From the NCBI RefSeq assembly GCF_000379845.1, contig NZ_KB903781.1, forward strand, positions 325-51,501: DNA of 51,177 nt. The letters run 5' to 3'. Below the pieces are notes generated by a model. It did no database searches. It was not told the origin of the DNA and was given only the letters and a program-made list of their open reading frames with translations. The first letter of the stretch is position 1. Each line of letters opens with the position of its first letter. Positions 1 to 10,337 of this stretch are shown piece by piece. Made by a program: the position numbers and the translations under genes. The DNA comes from Moraxella boevrei DSM 14165. GTDB lineage: Bacteria; Pseudomonadota; Gammaproteobacteria; Pseudomonadales; Moraxellaceae.

Positions 1-2826
1 ACCTATCAAGTTGAACTGGTATCCGCTAAAGTTGGCGAACAAGATGTAAAAACGACTGAACCAACAAAGCAGTCTGTAACAACCACCATTCACGACAATG
101 GCACAACAGACGGCAACACACCTGTTAGCCCAGATCCGACCGATCCGACAAAACCTGATCCAAACGATCCAAAACAAGCTAACGATAAGCCAAATATTGA
201 AATCGATCCACCAACGCGTGTTTCTGAAGAAGGACTTATTGGTGGTAACAAAGACGATAAGGCTCTGGCTGGTTATGAGGATAAGACAAACGAATTAGTA
301 ACAAAAGGTAGTATAGCGATTAAAAATATCGATGTTACAGATAAATCAATCACCGATTCAATGAGTATTGTCCTTGATACAGGTTCTCAATTGACTGCTG
401 ATTTAAAACCGCTTATTTGGTCTAAAAAGGTAGAAAATGGTCAAACCATATGGACGGCAGGTCTAGATGACAAAGGAACTAACCCAGCCATTGTTGTCAA
501 AGTTGATAACATTGGTAAAGCGGATAATGCGAATAATCAGATGAATTTTGCCTATCAAGTAGAGTTAAAACGTCCGATTGACCATCCAAATAAAGGTGGT
601 GAAGATACGCTACCGATTACGTTTAATGTCTCTGCCAAAGCAGGTAATGATATCATTGCCGTGGCAGAACAAGGTAAAAATATCGTCGTTGTTGTAGAAG
701 ATGATATGCCAAGACAAGATAACGTTGTACACAATATCCAAGTGGCTCATGATACGATTGGTTTTGGTAATCTGACAGCAGGCTTTACTGACACTACTTA
801 TAAGGTTGAGCTATCTTATTCAAACGCACAAGTACAAAATGCAACATCCACGTTGTTGGGCACAAACGTGACCGTAAATTATAATGATGGTGTAGTAAAA
901 CAGCTTACTGAGTCTACAAATGTTCTTTCTGAGAATACTCAACGTGACAACGATAATCTCGATGACTCATTGGCTTGGGGTTGGAATGGAAATTCTCAGA
1001 AAACTGCAGGTTATGATTTGGTCGATAATGCACAGCTTTCAAGCACATCACTCACCAAAATAACGGATACTTTTACGTTGGGCACTTTTACTCACCGTAA
1101 CAACAGTATTAATTCACAGTATGGTGTACTTGAAAAAACCAGCCTTGCGGTGCAGTTTGATATCACCATCAATGGTGAGAAAGTACAAACACCGTTGGTT
1201 AAATTTGGTCTAACTCACTTAGAAACCACCAATGATACAAATAATCTGCAAGGAGTTCCTTCAAATGACTTTGTGATTGTAAAAAACAGTGACCAAGTGA
1301 TTCAAGTAGGTGATACAGCTTATCTATTGAAAATCGAGGGGGCGGTTAAACAGGGTACCAATGCGGATATTAATAAAGAAATACTTACTGCATTTAACAA
1401 CCTTACGACTCAGTCATGGTCTGTTTCTCAAGGACTAGCAGGCTTCTTAGATAATGATAGAAAGATTAATCTTCTGAATAATAATCTACTACAAGATGGT
1501 AAACAGATGTCTATCGCTGAGTTTGCGAATGCAGTTGGGCTAGCCCAAAATGATGCTAACGTTAAACAGGTTTATGATTTATGGACTCAGTTATATAATA
1601 CTACTCTTAGCAATGGCAAGTCTGTGGCGAATAGTAATAACATTGCGAATGCGACAGCCGTAACACAAGCATTATTTGATAAGGTTAATTCATTAACTCT
1701 GCCAGACGCGACCAAAGTAAACTTTATTCGTACTATTCTAGACGGTACGATTTTGACTACCACTGAGGCTCAAGATAATAACTTTGATGTAAAAGCGAAT
1801 TTATCGCCAATCACAAATCCATTAGACCTGAGTACCAACGTTGATATTCAAGGTAAAATTCATATCGGTGGTGATGCTAAAGGTGTTGATGTGACATGGC
1901 TTGCTAAAAAGGCAGATGGTGCTTTAGAAGAAGGTATCACTGAAGTTGTTATGAAAACAAAAGCAGGGGTCGTGACGCAGGATATTAACCAAGCTCAGAC
2001 TTTTGAAATTAAGAGCAAATATGGGGTAATGACAGCTCATCGTGATGGCTCTTACAGTTTTAAAGCAGTGAGTAATATTGCAGATATTGTGAAAGCAGGT
2101 GAGAAAGGTACGTTTGCATTTAAATATGCCTACGTAGATAATGACGGTGACCAAGCCATTTCTGATATTCGTTTTGACTTTGACGGGCTTACTGCAAATC
2201 AGATGTCAGAGGTGCGTCCTTACACTGACCAAGGTTCATTTGAGCAACATAAAAACGATTACTATGTTGGCTCAACCAAAGCTGAAGTTATTAATGGTGG
2301 ACGAGGTGAGGATACTTTGGTTGGCAATGGCGGTCAAGATACATTAATTGGTGGTACAGGTAACGATGTATTGTTCTATGGTAAAAATACTATAATTGAT
2401 GGTGATGGTTACGATAGCTTCGAAAATACAGCTTATGCCTATAGTGCTGAAGAGATCGCAACAGATACCAACAATTTTGATACCTTATCATTGATTAACT
2501 GGGTTGAGTTAGAGGGTACTAATCAAAAACAGATTGATTTTAGTGCCATTCAGTCATCAACCATCAAAAATATCGAAGCAATTGATATGACCAATGATTT
2601 TGCTCAATCACTTAAGATTACCGCTAGTAGCGTGCTTTCCATGACAGATGGTCGTAATAAGCTATTTATAGATGGTGATGCAAGCGATACGGTTCAAATC
2701 CAAAATATGACGAAAGCTGGTACATACAATAAAGAGGTAAATGGTGAAAGCAAGGTGTATGATATGTATATAGGTAATGGTGCAACACTTTATGTATTGC
2801 AAGATATCAATGACCAAATCATTTAA
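1..2826 (+). CDS. Large type I-secreted RTX/VCBS-like adhesin, C-terminal part (5' end outside window)
   Basis: The frame is open from the first base, so this is the last 941 residues of a longer protein. Residues about 35-60 form a Pro/Asp/Thr linker (DPTDPTKPDPNDP), followed by beta-rich, Asn/Thr/Asp-rich domains with almost no cysteine. Around bases 2293-2380 are two to three glycine/aspartate nonapeptides (GGRGEDTLVG, GGTGNDVLFYG), the calcium-binding RTX signature. About 145 residues follow that resemble the C-terminal target domain of type I-secreted BapA/LapA-type proteins. Such proteins are exported through an ABC transporter/TolC channel without a signal peptide and promote adhesion or biofilm. 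The family call is from memory; the size of the missing N-terminus and the location of the export genes cannot be seen. The gene ends at a strong terminator. Confidence 0.8.
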   Translation, partial: TYQVELVSAKVGEQDVKTTEPTKQSVTTTIHDNGTTDGNTPVSPDPTDPTKPDPNDPKQANDKPNIEIDPPTRVSEEGLIGGNKDDKALAGYEDKTNELVTKGSIAIKNIDVTDKSITDSMSIVLDTGSQLTADLKPLIWSKKVENGQTIWTAGLDDKGTNPAIVVKVDNIGKADNANNQMNFAYQVELKRPIDHPNKGGEDTLPITFNVSAKAGNDIIAVAEQGKNIVVVVEDDMPRQDNVVHNIQVAHDTIGFGNLTAGFTDTTYKVELSYSNAQVQNATSTLLGTNVTVNYNDGVVKQLTESTNVLSENTQRDNDNLDDSLAWGWNGNSQKTAGYDLVDNAQLSSTSLTKITDTFTLGTFTHRNNSINSQYGVLEKTSLAVQFDITINGEKVQTPLVKFGLTHLETTNDTNNLQGVPSNDFVIVKNSDQVIQVGDTAYLLKIEGAVKQGTNADINKEILTAFNNLTTQSWSVSQGLAGFLDNDRKINLLNNNLLQDGKQMSIAEFANAVGLAQNDANVKQVYDLWTQLYNTTLSNGKSVANSNNIANATAVTQALFDKVNSLTLPDATKVNFIRTILDGTILTTTEAQDNNFDVKANLSPITNPLDLSTNVDIQGKIHIGGDAKGVDVTWLAKKADGALEEGITEVVMKTKAGVVTQDINQAQTFEIKSKYGVMTAHRDGSYSFKAVSNIADIVKAGEKGTFAFKYAYVDNDGDQAISDIRFDFDGLTANQMSEVRPYTDQGSFEQHKNDYYVGSTKAEVINGGRGEDTLVGNGGQDTLIGGTGNDVLFYGKNTIIDGDGYDSFENTAYAYSAEEIATDTNNFDTLSLINWVELEGTNQKQIDFSAIQSSTIKNIEAIDMTNDFAQSLKITASSVLSMTDGRNKLFIDGDASDTVQIQNMTKAGTYNKEVNGESKVYDMYIGNGATLYVLQDINDQII

Positions 2827-2854
2827 AACTTAAATCTATTGTATAATTTTCAAG

Positions 2855-2881
2855 ACGCTCCACCTGTTGGAGCGTTTTTTC
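2855..2881 (+). terminator. Intrinsic terminator of the adhesin gene
   Basis: Perfect 8-bp stem ACGCTCCA/TGGAGCGT with a 5-nt loop (CCTGT), then a run of seven T, 29 bases after the adhesin stop codon. Confidence 0.9.
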
Positions 2882-2898
2882 TGTCTTATTTAAGCCAT

Positions 2899-2933
2899 AA
2901 AAAAGGCAGAAATTTAAAATTTCCACCTTTTTA
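2899..2933 (-). terminator. Probable intrinsic terminator downstream of corA
   Basis: AT-rich hairpin of about 15 bp with two mismatches (AAAAGGCAGAAATTT paired with AAATTTCCACCTTTT). It has A/T runs on both sides, so it could act in either direction between the convergent adhesin and corA genes. Confidence 0.55.
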
Positions 2934-2951
2934 ACGGTTTGCTCGTTTTTT

Positions 2952-4250
2952 TTACAACCAATCTGCTTTTCTAAAGCGATAATATAACGTCCCACAAATC
3001 GCAAAAATCAGCCCAAGCAATACAAAATAACCATATCGCCACGACAACTCAGGCATATTATCAAAATTCATACCATAAATCCCTGCCATCGCGGTTGGCA
3101 CTGCCAAAATACCTGCCCATGCCGCCAGTTTTCGTACCACTTCATTTTGCCCCATCGTCACCACCGCCATGTAGGTATCCATTGCCACCGATAGCATTTC
3201 ATTAAGACCATTTACCGCATCCAACGCACGTAATAAATGGTCGTTCACGTCCCGAAAATACGGTTTGGCTTGGCTTGGGAATGTTGGCGTTAGGTCATTT
3301 TTTTTGTGATTGATAAAAAAGTTACAAATATCTTGCACAGGCAAAATCACCGCTCGCATATGTACCAACTGTGACTTTAATTCGTATAAATTTCGCAGGG
3401 TTTGAATATCAAAACTTTCCGAAAAAATTTCACGTTCTTGCTCACGCAAATAACGCCCCAATTTTTCGGTAATCGGCAAATAGTTGTCCACCACAAAGTC
3501 CAAAATTGCGTGCAATACAAAAATCGGTCCTAACCGCAGTTTTTCAGGGCGACGATGACAATAATCACGCACGCTTTCGTAACTGTGCGATGCGCCTTGG
3601 CGAATGGTGATAATATACTGTTTACCCATAAAGATTGCGGTCGTACCATAACGGATATTATTATCAGTGAGTTTGGCAGTTCGCACTACCACGAACACGC
3701 TATCGCTACCGTAGCTTTCTACTTTGGCTCGTTGATGCTCGGCAAACGCATCTTCAATCGCCAATTCATGCAAATCAAAGGCTTCTTTCACTTCATGAAT
3801 TGTTTCGGCACTTGGGTCGTGCAGACCAACCCAAACGAACACATTGTTGTTAGCAAGCTCACGGCGGACATCGTCTAGCTCAATTTCGCCCAATTTTTCG
3901 CCTGTTTTGCGTGAATAAGTAAAACAATTTGAAACTTCATTTATCCCAACAAATCGGCTCTCATCTAGCTCGGCTTCGGGATTATATTCAGGTGGCGTAT
4001 TGTCAATTTCAGCGATTGGTTCGCCGTCTTCGTCTTCTTCGTAATCTTCACCATAGATATAGCTGTCTTCGCCGTGCAAATCCAAATCTAGCTCATCTTC
4101 ATCATTTTCATTGTGTTGAATTTGATAAACTTCTGTTTGGTTTTTTGTAGGTGTTTCGTCTAGGTCTTGCGATGGTTCGTCGGTGTGTAGGGGAATAGTC
4201 GTGGTTGGAGATTGGTTGTCTGGGTGATTTTTTAGAAGATTTTTTGTCAT
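2952..4250 (-). CDS. corA: CorA-family magnesium/cobalt transporter with long acidic N-terminal tail
   Basis: 432 residues. The C-terminus has the CorA layout: a membrane segment ending in the signature GMN (about residue 393), a short periplasmic loop (FDNMPELSW), a second membrane segment and a basic cytoplasmic tail (YYRFRKADWL). The family forms pentameric Mg2+ (also Co2+/Ni2+) channels in the inner membrane, with a large cytoplasmic N-terminal funnel. Residues 1 to about 110 are unusual: rich in Asp/Glu (for example GEDYEEDEDGEP) and about 100 residues longer than the usual CorA N-terminus. The ATG at 4250 has only a weak ribosome site, but no internal start is clearly better. Transcribed alone, convergent with the adhesin and divergent from hisZ. 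Confidence 0.92.
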   Translation of the reverse strand: MTKNLLKNHPDNQSPTTTIPLHTDEPSQDLDETPTKNQTEVYQIQHNENDEDELDLDLHGEDSYIYGEDYEEDEDGEPIAEIDNTPPEYNPEAELDESRFVGINEVSNCFTYSRKTGEKLGEIELDDVRRELANNNVFVWVGLHDPSAETIHEVKEAFDLHELAIEDAFAEHQRAKVESYGSDSVFVVVRTAKLTDNNIRYGTTAIFMGKQYIITIRQGASHSYESVRDYCHRRPEKLRLGPIFVLHAILDFVVDNYLPITEKLGRYLREQEREIFSESFDIQTLRNLYELKSQLVHMRAVILPVQDICNFFINHKKNDLTPTFPSQAKPYFRDVNDHLLRALDAVNGLNEMLSVAMDTYMAVVTMGQNEVVRKLAAWAGILAVPTAMAGIYGMNFDNMPELSWRYGYFVLLGLIFAICGTLYYRFRKADWL

Positions 4251-4559
4251 AACCAGTCTCGCTTTGCAACAATAAATAGCGTCTATTGTAACAAAAAAAA
4301 AGCCAATTGTCAGTTCATTGCCTTGTAAAAAACTTAAAATTTGCTGAGAAATTTAAATAAAAATAAATTGAATTTTTATATTTTTTGTAAAAATTAAAAA
4401 AAATAGCGAAAATATAAGAATGATTTTGCCAATCCAGATTTGCTATGTTACAATAAAAAGGAAAAGTGTGCTATTTTTCTTTTCATGTCGCTTTATTTAT
4501 TCGTCAAATTTTCAAAATTATTTTACCAAGCTAATTAAAGCCAAGGCTAGGGGAAAACC
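4251..4559. other. AT-rich divergent intergenic region, corA/hisZ
   Basis: 309 bases with no gene. Very AT-rich with several A/T homopolymers (nine A near 4293). It must hold the corA promoter on the minus strand; the best plus-strand promoter is listed separately. No riboswitch or operator was recognised. Confidence 0.6.
4426..4454 (+). promoter_or_regulatory. Candidate sigma-70 promoter for hisZ-purA
   Basis: TTGCCA at 4426-4431, a 17-bp spacer, and TACAAT at 4449-4454. It lies about 105 bases upstream of the hisZ start. Spacing and match are good for a sigma-70 promoter; the transcription start is not known. Confidence 0.45.
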
Positions 4560-5810
4560 GTGAATACGGCAAATAACCAACCAAATCATCAATCCAACCA
4601 AAGTCAAACCGAATTTAACTGTCAAAATGCCAATACATGGCTACTGCCTGACGGTGTTCAAGATTTATTATCGCACCAAGCGGTCAAACAAGAAAACTTA
4701 CGCCATGAGCTATTAGCGATTTTGAGATCGTATGGTTATGAGCTTGTCAGTCCGCCGTTGATTGAGTTTACCGAAAGTTTGCTTGGTTATGCCACCGAAG
4801 ATTTAAAACGTCAAACTTTTAAAATGATTGATCAATTAACAGGGCGTTCTATGGGCGTGCGTGCAGATATTACGCCACAAATTGCAAGGATTGATGCCAA
4901 TCTGCAAAACCGTCAAACTGCGATGGCGTCAAGCATTGCTCGCTACTGTTATGCAGGGCATGTGGTTTATACCTTGCCAAAAGGTTTGTTTGGTTCACGA
5001 ATGCCGTTGCAGTTGGGTGCGGAGATTTTTGGAATAAGTGATTTAAAGGCTGATATAGAAATCTTAAATTTATTGTTAGCATTATTAGATAATAATCAGT
5101 TAATCGCTCGTTGTCATTTGGATATCGGTCATGTGGCGATTTTCCAAACTTTGAGCCAACTTGCCAATTTATCGCCGAATGTAAAAGGGCAACTGATTGA
5201 TTTATACAGTAATAAAGCCTTGCCAGCGTTAGACAGTTTTTGCCAACAACTTGCCAAAACATCCGCCTTTGCCCAAGATTTTTATGTGCTAGGTGAATTT
5301 AGCAATGACTTGACAAAATTAGAAGAAAAACTGTCCATTACTGCCAAATCACATCCGACGATTCGTCAAGCACTCGATGATTTGACGGCATTAATCCGCC
5401 ATTTGCATAGCCGTAACATTAGCATTAGTGTGGATGTCTCGGCTCTCAAAGGCTATCATTATCATACAGGCGTGGTGTTTAATGTATATGTGGAAAATGA
5501 GCGGTTACCAATCGTGCGGGGTGGAAGATACCTTAATCCGTTTGCCAATGAGCTACGTCAAGCCACAGGCTTTAGTTGTGATTTAACCCGTTGGCAACAA
5601 CATATTGATAATCCTAAAGAAATGTTGACTATTGTAGCTTTCTCATCAAATTTGCCAAATGACGTGTTAGAACAGCGTGAGCAAGTGATAACAACCTTGC
5701 GTAAAGAAGGGCAAGCGGTGGTTGTCGCCTTATCTGAACAAGATATACCAGCGTCGGCAACGCACAGGCTTGTGTATGAACAAGGGCAATGGCAACAAAA
5801 AGCATTGTAA
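4560..5810 (+). CDS. hisZ: ATP phosphoribosyltransferase regulatory subunit HisZ
   Basis: 416 residues, histidyl-tRNA-synthetase-like without tRNA charging. Visible are the N-terminal class II synthetase stretch (DGVQDLLS, then SYGYELVSPPLIEFTESLL), the dimer/ATP region (RSMGVRADITPQIARID) and the histidine-loop-like motif GYHYHTGVVFNVY near residue 300. HisZ pairs with short-form HisG to catalyse and feedback-regulate the first step of histidine synthesis; hisG is not in this window. The start is GTG at 4560, preceded by AGGGG six bases upstream. purA follows after 61 bases on the same strand, the hisZ-purA order common in beta- and gammaproteobacteria, so the two are probably cotranscribed. 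Confidence 0.93.
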   Translation: MNTANNQPNHQSNQSQTEFNCQNANTWLLPDGVQDLLSHQAVKQENLRHELLAILRSYGYELVSPPLIEFTESLLGYATEDLKRQTFKMIDQLTGRSMGVRADITPQIARIDANLQNRQTAMASSIARYCYAGHVVYTLPKGLFGSRMPLQLGAEIFGISDLKADIEILNLLLALLDNNQLIARCHLDIGHVAIFQTLSQLANLSPNVKGQLIDLYSNKALPALDSFCQQLAKTSAFAQDFYVLGEFSNDLTKLEEKLSITAKSHPTIRQALDDLTALIRHLHSRNISISVDVSALKGYHYHTGVVFNVYVENERLPIVRGGRYLNPFANELRQATGFSCDLTRWQQHIDNPKEMLTIVAFSSNLPNDVLEQREQVITTLRKEGQAVVVALSEQDIPASATHRLVYEQGQWQQKAL

Positions 5811-5850
5811 TTTTTTTAAAAATTTATTGAAAAACAGCTAATCAAATTAA

Positions 5851-7161
<1,311 letters not shown>

Positions 7162-7174
7162 TTGGTAACTTAAT

Positions 7175-7206
7175 AAAAAAGAACGTAAAATTTGCGTTCT
7201 TTTTTT
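7175..7206 (+). terminator. Intrinsic terminator after purA
   Basis: Perfect 11-bp stem AAAAAAGAACG/CGTTCTTTTTT around a 9-nt AT-rich loop, 14 bases after the purA stop, followed by T residues. Symmetrical enough to work in both directions. Confidence 0.88.
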
Positions 7207-7262
7207 GTGAAAAATTTCGTTTTGTAATTTTTTGTATATTTTGGATAGTTTTGGGGAAAATT

Positions 7263-8651
7263 ATGCTAACCAATGCGGTATTGTGGGCGGTGATTGTCAT
7301 GCTCGTGCTGTCTTTGTCACGGGTTCATGTGGTGCTAAGTTTGATTATTGGGGCAGTGACAGGCGGTTTGATTGCAGGCTTGCCACTGACTGACATCGTT
7401 GGGGCAGATGATAAAGTTGTCACTACAGGTATTTTGACCCATTTTCAAAACGGTCTAAAAGAAGGTGCGGTGATTGCCTTATCTTATGCGTTGCTCGGGG
7501 CGTTTGCGGTCGCTATTTCGCATTCGGGCATGCCACAAATGTTGTCAAAAAAGGCAATTTCTGCCATTAATGCCAAAAAAGACGGTAAGCGGGGTAGTCT
7601 AAAATGGCTGTTAATTGGCGGTGTGTTATTGATGAGTATGGCAAGCCAAAATTTAATTCCCATTCATATTGCCTTTATTCCACTGGTTATTTCACCTTTG
7701 ATTTTAGTATTTAATCGTTTGCAAATTGACAGAAGGCTACTTGCGTGTGTGATGACTTTTGGACTTGTCAATACCTATATGTTTTTGCCATATGGCTTCG
7801 GTGATATTTATCTTAACCAAATTATTTTAAAAAATATCAGCGAAGCTGGGCTAGATGTTAAAGGTATTTCGGTGATTCACGCCATGCTAATTCCTGCTTT
7901 GGGAATGCTTGTGGGTTTATTGACGGCGATTTTTGTCAGTTACCGTAAGCCACGCATTTACCAAGATATTGACATCGCAAGTAATGATGATTTGTTTAAT
8001 CAAACCACGAAATCCACCAAATTAAGTGATAACATCAAATACCGCACCGCCATTGCCGTAGTTGCTATTATCGTGTCATTTGTGATGAAACTCTACACTG
8101 ATTCTTTGATTTTGGGGGCATTGACAGGTTTTGGGGTGTTTATGGCGACAGGCGTGGTCAAGTGGTCAGAAGCCGACAGTGTGTTTAATGATGGTATGAA
8201 ACTTCTTGCCATGATTGGCTTTATCATGATTACCGCACAGGGCTTTGCTGAAGTCATGAATGCCACAGGGCAAATCAAGCCTCTCGTGGACGCTAGCACC
8301 GAGATATTTGCAGGGTCAAAGGGTTTGGCGGCGTTTGCAATGTTATTTATCGGACTTGTGGTGACGATGGGCATTGGTTCGTCATTTTCTACAGTACCAA
8401 TCATTGCCACCATTTATGTGCCACTGTGTATGAGCATGGGGTTTTCACCGCTTGCGACCGTGTCTTTGATTGCGACAGCAGGGGCGCTAGGTGATGCCGG
8501 TTCGCCTGCGTCAGATTCTACGCTAGGACCGACGATGGGGCTTAATGTGGACGGTCAGCACAGTCATATTTATGACAGTGTTGTGCCGACATTTTTGCAT
8601 TATAATTTGCCGTTATTGGTATTTGGGTGGATTGCGGCGATGATTTTATAG
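7263..8651 (+). CDS. Na+/H+ antiporter family permease (NhaC-like, COG2056 type)
   Basis: 462 residues, strongly hydrophobic, with about 10-12 membrane segments. The N-terminus is a membrane helix pair (AVIVMLVLSLSRVHVVLSLIIGAVTGGLIAGL). Near the C-terminus is the conserved stretch GALGDAGSPASDSTLGPT, which I associate with the NhaC/YuiF-type ion-transporter superfamily. Transport of Na+/H+ is the usual annotation, but some relatives may carry amino acids or other anions, so the substrate is uncertain. ATG at 7263 is preferred to the TTG at 7251 because GGGGA lies six bases before it. It stands alone between two terminators. Confidence 0.75.
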   Translation: MLTNAVLWAVIVMLVLSLSRVHVVLSLIIGAVTGGLIAGLPLTDIVGADDKVVTTGILTHFQNGLKEGAVIALSYALLGAFAVAISHSGMPQMLSKKAISAINAKKDGKRGSLKWLLIGGVLLMSMASQNLIPIHIAFIPLVISPLILVFNRLQIDRRLLACVMTFGLVNTYMFLPYGFGDIYLNQIILKNISEAGLDVKGISVIHAMLIPALGMLVGLLTAIFVSYRKPRIYQDIDIASNDDLFNQTTKSTKLSDNIKYRTAIAVVAIIVSFVMKLYTDSLILGALTGFGVFMATGVVKWSEADSVFNDGMKLLAMIGFIMITAQGFAEVMNATGQIKPLVDASTEIFAGSKGLAAFAMLFIGLVVTMGIGSSFSTVPIIATIYVPLCMSMGFSPLATVSLIATAGALGDAGSPASDSTLGPTMGLNVDGQHSHIYDSVVPTFLHYNLPLLVFGWIAAMIL

Positions 8652-8696
8652 CAGTATAGCTGATTTAATGATATTAGTGAAGTTAAAAGTAAACAA

Positions 8697-8725
8697 AAAA
8701 ACAGGCGAAATTTTCACCTGTTTTT
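8697..8725. terminator. Bidirectional terminator between antiporter and thiolase genes
   Basis: Stem AAAAACAGGCGAAA paired with TTTCACCTGTTTTT (one mismatch), with A runs before and T runs after, so it serves both convergent genes. Confidence 0.85.
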
Positions 8726-8759
8726 CAAATGTTATTAATAATGTTTATGTTAAGAAAAA

Positions 8760-10046
8760 TTACTTCTCAACAATCGCTACCACGCCTTGACCACCTGCGG
8801 CACAGATAGAAATCAACGCACGTCCGCCACCTTTTTGGTCAAGCAATTTTGCGGTGCTTGCTAAGATACGTCCACCTGTCGCCGCAAATGGGTGTCCTGC
8901 CGCCAATGATGAGCCGTTGACATTCAATTTACTACGGTCAATTGAGCCTAATGCTTTATCCAAGCCCAAACGTTCTTTACAGAAAGTTTCGTCTTCCCAC
9001 GCCTTTAACGTGGATAGCACTTGGCTAGCGAAAGCTTCGTGAATTTCATAATAATCAAAATCTTGCAACGTCAAACCTGCACGAGCCAACATTCTTGGTA
9101 CGGCATACGCAGGGGCGAGCAATAAGCCTTCTTTTTCGCCTGTTTTGCCGATGAAATCAACCGCTGCCGTTTCTTGGTGCGTGATATATGCCAACGGTTT
9201 TAAGCCGTGAGCGGTTGCCCATTCATCGCTTGCCAGTAGAACGCAAGACGCACCGTCTGTCAATGGCGTTGAGTTACCTGCGGTCATGGTTGGGTTTGCC
9301 CCTTTTTTGCCAAACACAGGTTTTAAACTTGCCAATTTTTCCAAAGTAACGTCAGGACGCAAGTTGTTATCACGGGTCAAACCACGAAACGGCGTCATTA
9401 AATCATTAAAAAAACCTTCGTCATAGGCACGAGCCAAATTTTTATGGCTGTTAAATGCCAATTCGTCTTGGGCTTCACGCGTAATGCCCCATTCTAACGC
9501 TGTAATCGCTTGGTGTTCGCCCATAGACAAATGCGTGCGTGGCTCACCATTTTGTGGGGCATCAATCAAATCTTTTGGATTAATTGACAATAAGGCTTGC
9601 AAGCGTTGTTTGTTGGTTTTGGCATTGTTTAACTTTAACAAGGCTTTACGCAAGCCATCACCAATCCCAAGCGGTGCATCAGATGTGGTATCCACCCCGC
9701 CTGCAATCGCTGAATCAATCAAACCCAACGCAATTTTATTACTTACGGCAAACGTCGCCTGTAAGCCTGTGCCACACGCTTGTGAAATGTCATAGGCAGG
9801 TGTTTGTGGGTCTAACGCCGTGCTTAACACGCATTCACGGGTCATATTAATATCACGGCTAAGTTTGATAACCGCCCCTGCGACCACTTCGCCAAGACGT
9901 TCACCCTGCAAATCAAACCGCTCAACTAAGCCATTTAAACTGGCGGTTAACATATCTGAGTTACTGGCGTTGGCATACACACCATTAGAACGGGCAAAAG
10001 GAATACGATTACCACCCAAAATAGCGACTTTACGGGGATTGCTCAT
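8760..10046 (-). CDS. Acetyl-CoA C-acyltransferase (thiolase, FadI-like)
   Basis: 428 residues, a complete thiolase. The nucleophilic cysteine is Cys91 in DISQACGTG; the C-terminal catalytic residues are His385 in AAGHPFAATGGR and Cys415 in CAAGGQG, with the NEIHEAF-type motif near residue 345. Thiolases join two acyl-CoAs or cleave 3-ketoacyl-CoA. The N-terminus (ILGGNRIPFARSNGVY) and length resemble the FadI/long-chain branch more than short biosynthetic thiolases. It is divergent from a FabG-like reductase, so the pair may carry out successive steps on 3-ketoacyl-CoA, either oxidation or condensation followed by reduction. The ATG is preceded by AAGGATA. The direction of flux cannot be told from sequence. 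Confidence 0.9.
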   Translation of the reverse strand: MSNPRKVAILGGNRIPFARSNGVYANASNSDMLTASLNGLVERFDLQGERLGEVVAGAVIKLSRDINMTRECVLSTALDPQTPAYDISQACGTGLQATFAVSNKIALGLIDSAIAGGVDTTSDAPLGIGDGLRKALLKLNNAKTNKQRLQALLSINPKDLIDAPQNGEPRTHLSMGEHQAITALEWGITREAQDELAFNSHKNLARAYDEGFFNDLMTPFRGLTRDNNLRPDVTLEKLASLKPVFGKKGANPTMTAGNSTPLTDGASCVLLASDEWATAHGLKPLAYITHQETAAVDFIGKTGEKEGLLLAPAYAVPRMLARAGLTLQDFDYYEIHEAFASQVLSTLKAWEDETFCKERLGLDKALGSIDRSKLNVNGSSLAAGHPFAATGGRILASTAKLLDQKGGGRALISICAAGGQGVVAIVEK

Positions 10047-10337
10047 GATTTTATCCTTAATAATAACTGATGAATGATTAAAATTCTTAAAAATAGATGT
10101 TTGCTGAAATTGGTGTTAATTTTTAAAAACTTAACAAAAAGAACGCCTAGTTTACCACAAATTTTTCAAAAAAATTAAATTGAACCAAAACAATAACAAA
10201 ATTTTATATAAAATCATTTAAATAATAATTTTTAGTTTTAGTTACAGTTTAATCATAGTCTTTTAGCCAAGATTTGATATAATAAAAATATTTTAACAAT
10301 CATTCGTTTTACTTTTAACAAGCAATAAGGATTTCTG
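10047..10337. other. Divergent promoter region, thiolase/FabG-like reductase
   Basis: 291 bases without a gene, very AT-rich. On the plus strand TATAAT lies at 10278-10283, about 55 bases before the reductase start, but no convincing -35 box accompanies it. No palindromic operator was recognised. Confidence 0.5.

Noticed and set aside
98-298. 66-codon ORF at the left edge
   Set aside because: Shadow frame inside the adhesin gene.
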